Origin: Streptomyces capillispiralis
GTDB taxonomy: Bacteria; Actinomycetota; Actinomycetes; Streptomycetales; Streptomycetaceae
DNA length: 64,000 nt
NCBI RefSeq assembly: GCF_007829875.1
Contig: NZ_VIWV01000001.1
Location: 7,824,001 to 7,888,000 of the forward strand
Reading direction: 5' to 3'
Positions 46,590 through 55,096 of the stretch are shown here, one piece after another. The translations under genes and the position numbers were made by a program. Under the pieces are notes generated by a model. The model did no database searches, was not told the DNA's origin, and saw nothing but the letters and a program-made list of their open reading frames with translations. Within the stretch, counting starts at the first letter, position 1. Every line of letters starts with the position of its first letter.

Positions 46590-47483
46590 CTACCGTTCCA
46601 CCCGCGCGACCCCTCCCGTTTCGAGGGCCACCCACAGAGCGCCGTCGGGACCCAGGGCGATGCCGTGCGGCTCGGACGACGGTGACGGCAGGCTGTACTC
46701 GGCGATCTCGCCGCTCTCGGTGATGCGGCCGACGCGGTTGGCTCCCCATTCGGTGAACCAGCACTCCCCGGTGGAGGCCGCGACGATGGCGTGTGGTTTG
46801 GCCGCGCGGTCGGGGAGCGGGAACTCCTTGATCTCGCCATCCACCGAGATCCTGCCGATCTGGCCCGCTGCGATCTCGACGAACCACAAGGCGGTGCCGT
46901 CACTGGTGATGCCCACGGGTGCGGCGCCGGTCGTGGGGAGCGGGTACATCAGGATGTCTCCGTGGACGGTGATGCGGCCGATCGCGTTCGCCTGGTTGAG
47001 GGTGAACCACAGGGCCCCATCAGGGCCGGCGGTGATCGCCGAGGGAAAGGCACCCGCATGGGGAACGACGAACTCGGTGACCTCTCCGGTGCTGGTGACG
47101 CGGCCGATACGGTCGGTGTTCATCTCCGTGAACCACATCGCGTCGTCCGGACCGGCCGTGATGCCGAAGGGGCCGCTGCCGGGCGTCGGTACAGGGAAGG
47201 ACTCCGTTTCACCGTCGACGGTGACGCGGCCGATCCGGTGGTCCTGGGACCGGGTGAACCACAGCGCTCCGTCGGGCCCAGAAGTAATGATCATGGGGCG
47301 GCACTCGGGCGAGTCCAGGGAGTATTCGGCGAGTTCGCCGTCGAGGTCGAGACGCGCGATGCGACCACTGTGGACAAGGGTGATCCACAGCGCACCGTCA
47401 GGTCCGGTCGTGATGCCGTAAGGCCCGGCCCCCTCGTCTCCCACGGGGATCTCCCTGATGGCCGGGGCATCGGAATGGTGCAC
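46590..47483 (-). CDS. Virginiamycin B lyase-like beta-propeller protein
   Basis: A 297-residue seven-bladed propeller. Repeats of the form ITAGPDGALWFT-x-IGRI recur about every 42 residues. Residues matching the Vgb active site (His228, Glu268, His270 and Glu284 in the staphylococcal enzyme) are visible as His231, Glu271, His273 and Glu288. Vgb linearises streptogramin B by lyase cleavage of the ester bond, giving resistance. Chromosomal homologues in Streptomyces are common and not always active on the drug. The GTG start has an AAAGGAG site. The alpha/beta hydrolase gene lies 24 bases downstream of its start on the same strand's upstream side, so the hydrolase is read first. Confidence 0.88.
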   Translation of the reverse strand: MHHSDAPAIREIPVGDEGAGPYGITTGPDGALWITLVHSGRIARLDLDGELAEYSLDSPECRPMIITSGPDGALWFTRSQDHRIGRVTVDGETESFPVPTPGSGPFGITAGPDDAMWFTEMNTDRIGRVTSTGEVTEFVVPHAGAFPSAITAGPDGALWFTLNQANAIGRITVHGDILMYPLPTTGAAPVGITSDGTALWFVEIAAGQIGRISVDGEIKEFPLPDRAAKPHAIVAASTGECWFTEWGANRVGRITESGEIAEYSLPSPSSEPHGIALGPDGALWVALETGGVARVER

Positions 47484-47507
47484 AGCAACTCCTTTATGAG
47501 GGCGGGA

Positions 47508-48416
47508 TCAATCGACGTTCCTGACCGATCCCGCAGTTCGGTCTCGCACCAGGTCGAGAATGATCGTGGCGAGGTCGGCAGGCCGGGTCATGGGGACGTT
47601 GTGGTTCGAGTCGATGTCGATCAGCCGGCGGTCGGGGACGGCATCGACGACGGCACGCACCTCGTCGCGCCGCGAGGCGTAGAAGCCGTCTTCGGCCAGC
47701 ACGATCGTCATCGGACAGGTGACGCGGTCGTACACATCGACGGCCGGGAGGACTTCCGCATCGGGCTCCACGGCAGCGACAGTCGCGACCTCCTCGATGG
47801 TCGGCCGCCGTACCCACCAGTGACCGCGACGCATGAAGGAGCGCCGCGTGACCTCCTCGACGAGTCCGGGCCGTGCCCCCGCGTTGAGCCGGTCCCCACC
47901 GGCCTCCCGCACGCACTGCTCAACGTAGGCACGCATCCGGTCGTCTCCGGCCTCCCAGCCGTAGCGGAACACGGTCCGTAAACGGTCCATCGCCTCGGTG
48001 GTCCGTACGGCGGCATGCTGGGCGAGTGACGCGTCACGGTCGTCGAGCACCACGCCGTCCACGATGCAGAGGGCGGCCGGTTCCACAAGACCGCAGGCGG
48101 TGGCGGCCGTTACCGCGTACCCGCCGGTGGAATGGCCCACCAGCACGGGGCGGTCCCAGGCCAGCGCGGTGACGACGTCACCGATGTCCCGCCAGTACTG
48201 TTCGGAACTGGTGGAGTCGAGCCGGGTCCGGCCATGACCACGCAGGTCGAGGGCGATCGGATGGCACTCGCCCACCAGATGCGACGCCACATCCCTCCAG
48301 GCGGCGGCGTTGTGTCCACTGCCGTGGACAAGCAGCACGCCCTCACCGTGACCGCCGAAGTCCACACCGGACAGGACACCGTCCTTGACGGGAATCTCGA
48401 TCTCTGTTCCGGTCAC
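47508..48416 (-). CDS. Alpha/beta hydrolase
   Basis: A 302-residue hydrolase. The oxyanion block VLLVHGSGHNAAAW, the nucleophile elbow GHSTGG, and a late Asp and His (LAEDGFY, then DSNHNVP) make a full catalytic triad. The start at GTG 48416 (VTGTEIEIPV) is preferred to longer readings because the fold begins there; the ribosome site is weak. It is read just before the Vgb-like gene, 24 bases apart, so the two may be co-transcribed. Substrate unknown. Confidence 0.88.
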   Translation of the reverse strand: MTGTEIEIPVKDGVLSGVDFGGHGEGVLLVHGSGHNAAAWRDVASHLVGECHPIALDLRGHGRTRLDSTSSEQYWRDIGDVVTALAWDRPVLVGHSTGGYAVTAATACGLVEPAALCIVDGVVLDDRDASLAQHAAVRTTEAMDRLRTVFRYGWEAGDDRMRAYVEQCVREAGGDRLNAGARPGLVEEVTRRSFMRRGHWWVRRPTIEEVATVAAVEPDAEVLPAVDVYDRVTCPMTIVLAEDGFYASRRDEVRAVVDAVPDRRLIDIDSNHNVPMTRPADLATIILDLVRDRTAGSVRNVD

Positions 48417-48765
48417 CACCGCACCCTGTCCGCGAGGAGACGGCGAGGGCAACTGCTTTTCTCGCAGGAAGGCGTTCTGCACGAGGCGGTTGGCGCACCC
48501 GACGGCCGGTTCACCACTCGCCTGTGACCAGGGACGCCGCCGCCCTGAGGGCACTCATCGACTGGATTCCCCACCCCTGCTCTGATTCCCCATCCTTGCT
48601 CCGTTCCCCAGTCTGCTTGTCCGGGACGTTCTCTTCCCGTGCAGCGATCCGTACGACCCTTGACGGCGCGGGTGCGCGGGGCACGCCTGCGCAGCGGGGT
48701 TTGCATGTGCCCTAGCGGCATGTGGTCCAGTAGGCGGCGAGCACGACATTGAGAGGTTCCCTCGC
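48417..48765. other. Divergent promoter region of the hydrolase and MerR genes
   Basis: There is no gene here. It includes the threefold 19-base direct repeat at 48565-48621. Confidence 0.4.
48565..48621. repeat. Three 19-bp direct repeats upstream of the MerR gene
   Basis: Units begin at 48565, 48584 and 48603 with GATTCCCCACCCCTGCTCT, GATTCCCCATCCTTGCTCC and a weaker GTTCCCCAGTCTGCTTG copy. Spacing is exactly 19 bases, nearly two helical turns, which favours cooperative protein binding on one DNA face. They lie between two divergent genes. Confidence 0.7.
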
Positions 48766-49623
48766 ATGCCCCTTCCTGCGATTCCCCGCCGGGTCAAGAT
48801 CGGCGACGCCGCCGCGTTCGCCGGGACCACACCCCGAGCCATCCGCCACTACCACGCCATCGGGCTCCTCGCCGAACCGGAACGCGGCAGCGACGACCGC
48901 CGCCGCTATGTGTACGACGACATGATCCGCCTGCTGTGGATCCGCAAGATGGCTGATGCGGGTATCCCTCTGGACGACATCCGGGCCGGTTTCGAGGGCG
49001 CCACCGGTATCGAGCAGTCCCTGGCCCGGCTGGAGGAGTCCCTCGTCTCCAAGGCGGCCGCCATCGAAGCCCAGCTGGCCGCCGTGCACCGCCTCCGCGA
49101 GGTGGGCAGTCCCCTGGGCCTGCTCTCACCGCTGGTCAGTGGCCGCCTGCACGATCTGCCGCCCGGGTCCTTGCGCCCGGCCGATCTCGACACCCTTCTG
49201 GTCACGGAGCGCATCTTCGGCTCCCTGGGCGCCGCCGTCCAGGCCAACCGGTTCATCGTCCTGGCCACCCACCCCGAGCTGCGGGCCGAGGAGGACCGCC
49301 TGGCCGAGGCCGAGGCGGTCCTGGACGACACCATGTCTCCCGACGACCCCCGCGTCGAAGACCTGGCCGCCCAGCGGTGTGCTCATGAGACCGCCTTGGG
49401 AGCCGCCATCGACGGATCCGGCCTGGACGAGGCCCTCGACGTCCTCCTGGACCAGGAGGACGAGCACGCCGGCGAGGAGGAAGGTGAGGCGAGGATGAGC
49501 CCGATGGAGGCCATCGGCAAGATGCCGTACGACTTCTCCCCGGCCCGCGTCCGGTACGAGGAACGTGTCATCGAACTGCTGCACTCGGCCGATCGGGACG
49601 GCGACACCCCACGGACCTGCTGA
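48766..49623 (+). CDS. MerR-family transcriptional regulator
   Basis: A 285-residue regulator. The winged-helix N-domain begins VKIGDAAAFAGTTPRAIRHY and includes GLLAEPERGSDDRRRYVYDD. A coiled-coil dimerisation helix follows (roughly 82-112). The long C-domain has no metal-binding cysteine cluster, so a small organic ligand is more likely than a metal. The ATG has a weak AGAGG site. Its target may be its own promoter or the divergent hydrolase/Vgb genes. Confidence 0.92.
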   Translation: MPLPAIPRRVKIGDAAAFAGTTPRAIRHYHAIGLLAEPERGSDDRRRYVYDDMIRLLWIRKMADAGIPLDDIRAGFEGATGIEQSLARLEESLVSKAAAIEAQLAAVHRLREVGSPLGLLSPLVSGRLHDLPPGSLRPADLDTLLVTERIFGSLGAAVQANRFIVLATHPELRAEEDRLAEAEAVLDDTMSPDDPRVEDLAAQRCAHETALGAAIDGSGLDEALDVLLDQEDEHAGEEEGEARMSPMEAIGKMPYDFSPARVRYEERVIELLHSADRDGDTPRTC

Positions 49624-49769
49624 CCGGAATCGGCGCTCGGGGCGAGCCCAACAGGAGCAGCTCGGGACGGAACAGCATGAACATAACTACGGTGCTGCCG
49701 AGGGCCGTCGCGAACACCGCTAGACAGAGCCGCTGCCTCAGCGCTGAGGAGTGCGTGTTCGAAGAGCTG

Positions 49770-49992
49770 TTGTGGTGGTCGGGAGGGGCAGCCACCGGCG
49801 CTCCTCGCGCTGGAGGTCAGGAGCTTGTTCCGTACGCGGCATGCGCACGGCCAGTTCGTCCCCGAGGCGCCACTGCTGGTTGTCCCACCCGCCCGGTACT
49901 TCCCGGATGGCCGGCCCCGCGAGGTCAGGGTGCTGTTCCCGCAGCAGGGCGTGGACCAGATCCGCGGTGATCTCGATTTCGGAGTCGGTCAT
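49770..49992 (-). pseudogene. Aminoglycoside-phosphotransferase-family N-terminal remnant
   Basis: The frame from ATG 49992 reads MTDSEIEITADLVHALLREQ, then GGWDNQQWRLGDELAVRMPR, the typical N-lobe start of APH-type kinases. It loses similarity after about 70 residues, and the catalytic loop is absent. The gene is truncated, probably by deletion. Confidence 0.7.
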
Positions 49993-50166
49993 GCGCAGCC
50001 ACAGTACCGGGGCGGGTACCGACGCCAACGACTCCGGTACGAGGTGCCGCCCTGCCTGCTCCATGGGCGCGGGCCGGGGCCGGCACGAGACGGGTGCTGA
50101 CGGGCGGGAGGCGTTACCTCCGACCTCGGGCTCGATCGAAGCCCGGAAGGACCGGGAGGGGCGTCG

Positions 50167-51750
50167 TCAGGCCTTGGCCTCCAGTTGGTCCGTGGCCTGC
50201 AGGTGGTCCGAGGCGGGCACGGGGTCGACCGAGGCATCGGGCGTGCCGTCCGGCTCCCCCTTCGGGAGCCAGCGCAGGGCCGCCGCGCCGAGGGCGGCGT
50301 GCAGCGCGCTCGCGGTGATCGCGACGATGTGCAGGCCGGTCACGAAGGCCGCCTTGGCGTCCGCGGCCACCGCCGCGCCGAGGCCCGGGAGCTGGAGGGT
50401 CTCGTCGAGGGTGGGGGCCAGGCCGGGTCCCTGCAGGCGGAAGACGAACGCGGCCAGCGAACCGAGGAGCGCGATGCCCAGGGCGTTGCCGATCTCGTTG
50501 CTGGTTTCGGCGATGGCGCCGGCCGCACCGGCCCGCTCCGCGGGGACCGCGCCGACCGCGGTGTCGGCGACCACCGCGAAGGAGATGCCGTAGCCGATCC
50601 CGGCGACGGCGGTGGAGGCGACGTACCAGCCGATGCCGCCGGTGACGCTGGTGGCGAGCAGCGCCAGGAGGCCGGCGGCGATGGCGAAGTGGCCGGCGAC
50701 CAGCACCGCCCGCTTGCCGAGGCGGTCGACGATCCCCGGGACCACGACGGAGGTGACGGTGAGAACCGCTGCCCCGGGGAGCGCCAGCAGGGCGGTGTGC
50801 AGGACGTCCAGGCCGAGGACGGACTGCAGGTGGATCCCGGCCAGGTAGGCGGCCGCCGACCAGGCGGCCAGCGGCAGCAGCCCGGTGATGATCGCGATGG
50901 TGAAGACACGGTCCCGGAAGAGCGAGAAATCGATCAGCGGGTGCGCGAGCCGGCGCTGTCGGATCGCGAACCAGACCAGCAGAACGGCACCGCCGGCCAT
51001 CGCGCCGACCGGCAGGGCGGCGATCCCCTCGGCAGCCACGTGCTTCAGGCCGTAGATGGTGAACAACAGCCCGGCCGCCGAGGTGGCCACGCTGAGCGCG
51101 TCGACGCGTCCGGGGTGAGCGGCGCGGACCTCGCCGAGCAGCACCGGAGCGAAGACCAGGAACAGGGCGATGACCGGCAGGTTCACCAGGAACACCGAGC
51201 CCCACCAGAACCGCTCCAGCAGCAGCCCACCGACGACCGGACCGACCGCGAACCCGGCGGCGAACGCGGCCGCGAAGATCCCGATGGCCCGCGCCCGGCG
51301 ACGCGGCTCGGGGAACAACTCGCTCAGCACGGCAAGCGCCGAGGGCAGCAGGGTGGCACCGGCGACACCCATCATCACCCGGCACACGATCAGCAGTTCC
51401 GGTGTCGGGGCGAACGCCGCCGCGGTGGAAGCCAGCCCGAAAGCGGCCGCGCCGACGGTCAGCAGCCGCAGGCGTCCGTACCGGTCGCCGATGGTGCCGA
51501 ACGCGATCAGCAGGGAGCCGACGGCGAAGCCGTAGCTGTCCAGGATCCACAGTGCCTGGTCGGCGGTCGGGGTGAGGGCCTGGGAGACCCGTGGCATCGC
51601 CAGGAAGAGGATCGACCCGTCCATGGAGACCAGGAGGACCGGACCGAGAACCACCAACAGGCCGAGCCAGGAGCGGACATCCGACCGTCCGGCGGCTGCC
51701 GACCGCGTGCGCTCTCGCTGCTTGTGCGTCTTCTTCGTCGTCATGGCCAT
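50167..51750 (-). CDS. MFS drug exporter, DHA2 (14-TM) family
   Basis: A 527-residue permease with about 14 hydrophobic segments. Motif A is seen as GTIGDRYGRLRLL, and the motif C-like GFAVGPVVGGLL lies in TM5. It starts SWLGLLVVLGPVLLVSMDGS, usual for EmrB/QacA-type proton-driven drug exporters. Start ATG 51750 or 51744. An XRE regulator is divergently transcribed 109 bases away and probably controls it. The substrate cannot be read from sequence. Confidence 0.93.
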   Translation of the reverse strand: MAMTTKKTHKQRERTRSAAAGRSDVRSWLGLLVVLGPVLLVSMDGSILFLAMPRVSQALTPTADQALWILDSYGFAVGSLLIAFGTIGDRYGRLRLLTVGAAAFGLASTAAAFAPTPELLIVCRVMMGVAGATLLPSALAVLSELFPEPRRRARAIGIFAAAFAAGFAVGPVVGGLLLERFWWGSVFLVNLPVIALFLVFAPVLLGEVRAAHPGRVDALSVATSAAGLLFTIYGLKHVAAEGIAALPVGAMAGGAVLLVWFAIRQRRLAHPLIDFSLFRDRVFTIAIITGLLPLAAWSAAAYLAGIHLQSVLGLDVLHTALLALPGAAVLTVTSVVVPGIVDRLGKRAVLVAGHFAIAAGLLALLATSVTGGIGWYVASTAVAGIGYGISFAVVADTAVGAVPAERAGAAGAIAETSNEIGNALGIALLGSLAAFVFRLQGPGLAPTLDETLQLPGLGAAVAADAKAAFVTGLHIVAITASALHAALGAAALRWLPKGEPDGTPDASVDPVPASDHLQATDQLEAKA

Positions 51751-51793
51751 CACGCTCGGCGCCGGCGCGCCCCTCAGCCATCCCACCCCTGTG

Positions 51794-51815
51794 GGTACAC
51801 CCGACAGGTACACCC
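51794..51815. promoter_or_regulatory. Direct repeat GGTACACCC in the MFS/XRE divergent promoter
   Basis: Two copies (51794-51802 and 51807-51815) start 13 bases apart, between the two divergent genes. This is a candidate binding site for the XRE regulator. Confidence 0.4.
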
Positions 51816-51858
51816 TCAGCGCCCCCACCGGCGCGATCCACGACCTACCGTCGACGCC

Positions 51859-52689
51859 ATGGAGAGCCTGGGAGCGTTTCTGAAGAACCGTCGGGACCGG
51901 ATCACGCCCGCCGAGATCGGACTGCGCACGTACGGCACCTCGCGACGCGTCCCCGGACTCCGGCGCGAGGAGCTCGCTCAGCTCGCCGGGGTCAGCGCCG
52001 GCTACTACACGCGCCTGGAGCAGGGGCTGGCCGAGTCCGCCTCCGAGCAGGTGCTGGACGCGCTGGCGCGGGTGCTGCGGCTGGACGAGGTGGAGAGCGC
52101 CCACCTGCACAATCTCGCCCGGCAGTCCGGCCGTTCCGGCCTGAGCGAGCCCCCGGACGAGACGCCGCACGATCGCGACCGCGCCCTCCTTGCCGCCCTG
52201 GACCAGGCCACGCCCGCGGTGCTCCTCGGCCGCCGCGGGGACATCCTGGACTGGAACCGCGCCGGGCACGCCCTGCTGGGCGAGGGCCTCGCGTTCGACG
52301 CCCCGCAGGACCCGGACCGGCGGCCGTCCGTCCCGCGGGCCTTCTTCCTGGACCCGCTCGCGACCGACTTCTACCGCAACTGGTCCGAGCTGGCCGAGAT
52401 CCACGTCGGCTACCTGCGGCTCACCGCGGGCCGTTACCCCACCGACGCGCGGCTCGCCGCTCTGCTCGGCGAGATCATGATGGGCAGCGACACGTTCGCC
52501 GGGCTGTGGGCCGCGGGCGAAGTCCGCGATTGCACCACCGCCGCCATGCACATCCAGCACCCGACCGCCGGCGCTCTGAGCGTCACCTACCAGGTCTGGC
52601 TCCAACCCGACAGCCCCGACCACCGCCTGGAGTTCTACACCCCGAACGACCCCGGCTCCGCCGATGCCCTGCGGACCCTGATGCCGTAG
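51859..52689 (+). CDS. XRE-family regulator with MmyB-like ligand domain
   Basis: A 276-residue regulator. The N-terminal helix-turn-helix contains RREELAQLAGVSAGYYTRLE, the common actinobacterial XRE form. The rest matches the MmyB-like PAS-type domain (AALDQATPAVLLGRRGDIL, then NWSELAEIHVGYLRLTAGRY), which may bind a fatty-acid-like ligand. The divergent MFS exporter is its likely target. Confidence 0.93.
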   Translation: MESLGAFLKNRRDRITPAEIGLRTYGTSRRVPGLRREELAQLAGVSAGYYTRLEQGLAESASEQVLDALARVLRLDEVESAHLHNLARQSGRSGLSEPPDETPHDRDRALLAALDQATPAVLLGRRGDILDWNRAGHALLGEGLAFDAPQDPDRRPSVPRAFFLDPLATDFYRNWSELAEIHVGYLRLTAGRYPTDARLAALLGEIMMGSDTFAGLWAAGEVRDCTTAAMHIQHPTAGALSVTYQVWLQPDSPDHRLEFYTPNDPGSADALRTLMP

Positions 52690-52790
52690 ACCGCAGACCG
52701 TTTCAGCTCGGGGAGGCCGGGAACGGACGCTTGACGCTTCAACATATTCGCTGTGATCATGCGCCTGACGTCCTGAGAATGGAGCCTTCC

Positions 52791-53171
52791 ATGCGTTTAC
52801 GGTCCCTCGCCCTCGCAGCGATACCCGCAGCTTTCCTCGGTGTCATGGCATCCGCGCCCGCCGCGTCGGCGTGGGCGCCCGGGAACTGCCAGACGGGCAC
52901 GTTCTGCGTCTGGCCCGAGTACTGGTACGGCGACACGGACATGCAGCCGTCGCTGGTGACCGACCGTAAATGGTCGGGCAGCGCCGTCGGCCACATCTTC
53001 TACAACTACACGTCCCAGGACGTCACGATGACGTACGTCGTCATCGCCGAAGGGGAGCAGGGCCCCGCCCGCACGGCGTGCGTGAGCAGCAACCACGGCA
53101 GTTACTTCACGCAGCCCATGTACGTGACGGACATTGCCTGGCGCGAGGACGACGGCAGCCCCTGCTGGTAG
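52791..53171 (+). CDS. Secreted peptidase-inhibitor I36-like protein
   Basis: A 126-residue exported protein. Signal peptide MRLRSLALAAIPAAFLGVMA, with cleavage near ASAWA. The mature part has four cysteines and an FCVWPEYWYGD block, with a YNYTSQDVTMTYVV strand. This pattern fits the family I36 (SMI-like) or crystallin fold. The ATG at 52791 has GGAG 7 bases before it. It is probably a single-gene unit; target unknown. Confidence 0.8.
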   Translation: MRLRSLALAAIPAAFLGVMASAPAASAWAPGNCQTGTFCVWPEYWYGDTDMQPSLVTDRKWSGSAVGHIFYNYTSQDVTMTYVVIAEGEQGPARTACVSSNHGSYFTQPMYVTDIAWREDDGSPCW

Positions 53172-53293
53172 CCGTCCCGGGGCGCCGCGGACGCGGACGG
53201 GCTCCTGGTGGACCGGCGGGTGCCGAGTCCGCGCCGTCCTGCCAGGAGCTTCCGCGAGTGTTCTGTCAGGAGTCCTCGGACGCGCAGTTCTCG

Positions 53294-53980
53294 TCAAGGA
53301 GAACTGGAAGGACGACGACCCGGAGACGGCCGTTCGGGGCGCGTCGTCCGCCGGGGCCGGGGCCGGGGGAACAGGTCGAGCTGGGCCCGGACGACGCGTC
53401 CGTGCCCGCCCGCTACGCGGCTGACCGACCAATCGCTGCTGAGCGCGTCCACCAGGAGCAGCCCGCGCCCGTTCTGGTCGTCGGGGCCCGGCCTGCGGAG
53501 CAGGGGCAGTTCGGGTCCGCGGGCCTGATCCTCGACCTCGATGCGGACCAGGTCCGCCGTCACGTGCACCCGGCACACGATCCGGTCGCCGGCCGAGTGG
53601 GTGAGCGCGTTGGTGACGAGTTCCGAGGTCACGATGACAGCGTTGTCGCACACCTCGTCGTCCACACCGCGCGCGGTGAGCAGTTCGCGCACGCCCTCGC
53701 GGGCGGTGCGCACGGACGCCGGGGACGCCGACAGGTCGAACGCGCGGGTCTCACGCGGGGGTCGGGACGTGGAGAGCCCGGAGGCGAGGCGGCCGAAGCC
53801 GTCCGGCTGGGGGAGTGGAGCCGTTGGCTCGCCTCCGGGTGATCTGGGGGAGGGCTCGTCCGTGGCGTGCCGCGGCGGGCTGGGTAAGGGGAGCCGAGCC
53901 ATCTCCGTGGGCCTTTCGTCTGCCTGCGCACCTGGGGGGTCCGTCACGTACCGGCCATGGTCAACCGGCCGGTGCTGCAC
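53294..53980 (-). CDS. ATP-binding protein, anti-sigma-regulator HATPase type
   Basis: A protein of up to 228 residues with one HATPase_c domain in the C-terminal half. The N box is VTSELVTNALTHS, with G boxes in GRGLLLVDALSSDW. This is the RsbW/SpoIIAB-like domain that is very common in Streptomyces and often acts as an anti-sigma factor or partner of DUF397/XRE genes. The first 26 residues are weakly supported; a start at ATG 53902 (MARLPLP) is possible. It is divergent from the XRE-DUF5753 gene. Confidence 0.85.
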   Translation of the reverse strand: MQHRPVDHGRYVTDPPGAQADERPTEMARLPLPSPPRHATDEPSPRSPGGEPTAPLPQPDGFGRLASGLSTSRPPRETRAFDLSASPASVRTAREGVRELLTARGVDDEVCDNAVIVTSELVTNALTHSAGDRIVCRVHVTADLVRIEVEDQARGPELPLLRRPGPDDQNGRGLLLVDALSSDWSVSRVAGGHGRVVRAQLDLFPRPRPRRTTRPERPSPGRRPSSSP

Positions 53981-54168
53981 GGCCCTTCAGCGGGCCGGGG
54001 GACGGTGGGGACACTCTGGCACCCGTCAACCTCAGCTCGCAACCGGCAAGTTGAAAATTGCATTCGACAGCGTGCATGCTGCTTGCGACGACAGGTGATC
54101 GCATGTGTCCGTACCGGGTGCGCACATGAGACGGTGAGCGCGGAACACCCGACGCGAGGGGGCGAGGC

Positions 54169-55044
54169 GTGACCGGGGAGACCGACTGGGGCGGTGCCCC
54201 ATCCGTCCTGCGCATGATCCTCGGCAGACAGCTCGAGGAGTTACGCGGCCGGGCCGGCCTGACCTACGAGGAGGCAGGGGCGGCCATCGGGGTCAGCCAC
54301 TCCACGATCCGCCGCATGGAGGCCGCCAAGGTGGCCCGCCTCCGACTGGCGGACGCCGAGAAACTGCTGCGGGTCTACGGCGTGACGGACGAGCAGGAGA
54401 TCGACACCTTCCTGAAGTCCGTCCGCGAGGCCAACAAACGGGGCTGGTGGCACACCTACCGTGACGTCATGCCGGACTGGTTCGCCGCTTATCTGAGCCT
54501 GGAGCAGGCGGCGCTGCAGATCCGCGCCTACGAGAGCCAGTTCGTCCACGGACTGCTGCAGACGCAGGCGTACGCCCGTGCCCTGCTGACCGCGGCCAAC
54601 CCGCACGCCCCGGCCGAGGCGACCGCGCGCCGGGTGGCGCTGCGGATGCGCCGGCAGGAACTGCTGACACGGCGGACGCCACCGCGGGTGTGGGTGGTGA
54701 TGGACGAGACGGTGCTGCGGTGGCCCGTCGGCGGCGCGGACGTGATGCGCGACCAGATCGACCACCTCATCGAGGTCCAGCGACTGCCCCATGTGACGCT
54801 GCAGATCATGCCGTTCGCCAACGGCCCGCACCCGGCCATGAGGGCCGGCGCCTTCCAGCTCTTCCGCTTCCGGGCCCGTGAACTGCCCGACGTCGTCTAC
54901 CTCGACGGTCTGGTGGGCGCCGTCTACCTCGACAAGGGCGACGACGTGGTGGTGTACCGCGAGGCCCTCGACCGGGTGAGCGCCCAGGCCACGCCCACGA
55001 AGAGGACCGAGGCCGTTCTCGACCGGATCCGCAAGGACCTGTGA
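54169..55044 (+). CDS. XRE-DUF5753 DNA-binding protein
   Basis: A 291-residue protein. The N-terminal helix-turn-helix includes LTYEEAGAAIGVSHSTIRRM. The DUF5753 domain follows (MPDWFAAYLSLEQAALQIRA, QTQAYARALL, then GGADVMRDQIDHLIEVQ). Such proteins are abundant in Streptomyces, usually beside a DUF397 or HATPase gene, and control development or secondary metabolism. The GTG start is 188 bases from the divergent HATPase gene. No DUF397 gene was found next to it. Confidence 0.93.
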   Translation: MTGETDWGGAPSVLRMILGRQLEELRGRAGLTYEEAGAAIGVSHSTIRRMEAAKVARLRLADAEKLLRVYGVTDEQEIDTFLKSVREANKRGWWHTYRDVMPDWFAAYLSLEQAALQIRAYESQFVHGLLQTQAYARALLTAANPHAPAEATARRVALRMRRQELLTRRTPPRVWVVMDETVLRWPVGGADVMRDQIDHLIEVQRLPHVTLQIMPFANGPHPAMRAGAFQLFRFRARELPDVVYLDGLVGAVYLDKGDDVVVYREALDRVSAQATPTKRTEAVLDRIRKDL

Positions 55045-55096
55045 GCCCCCCGGCGGAGCCCCCGCCCGGACAGCCGACAGACGAAGGAGACACCCC

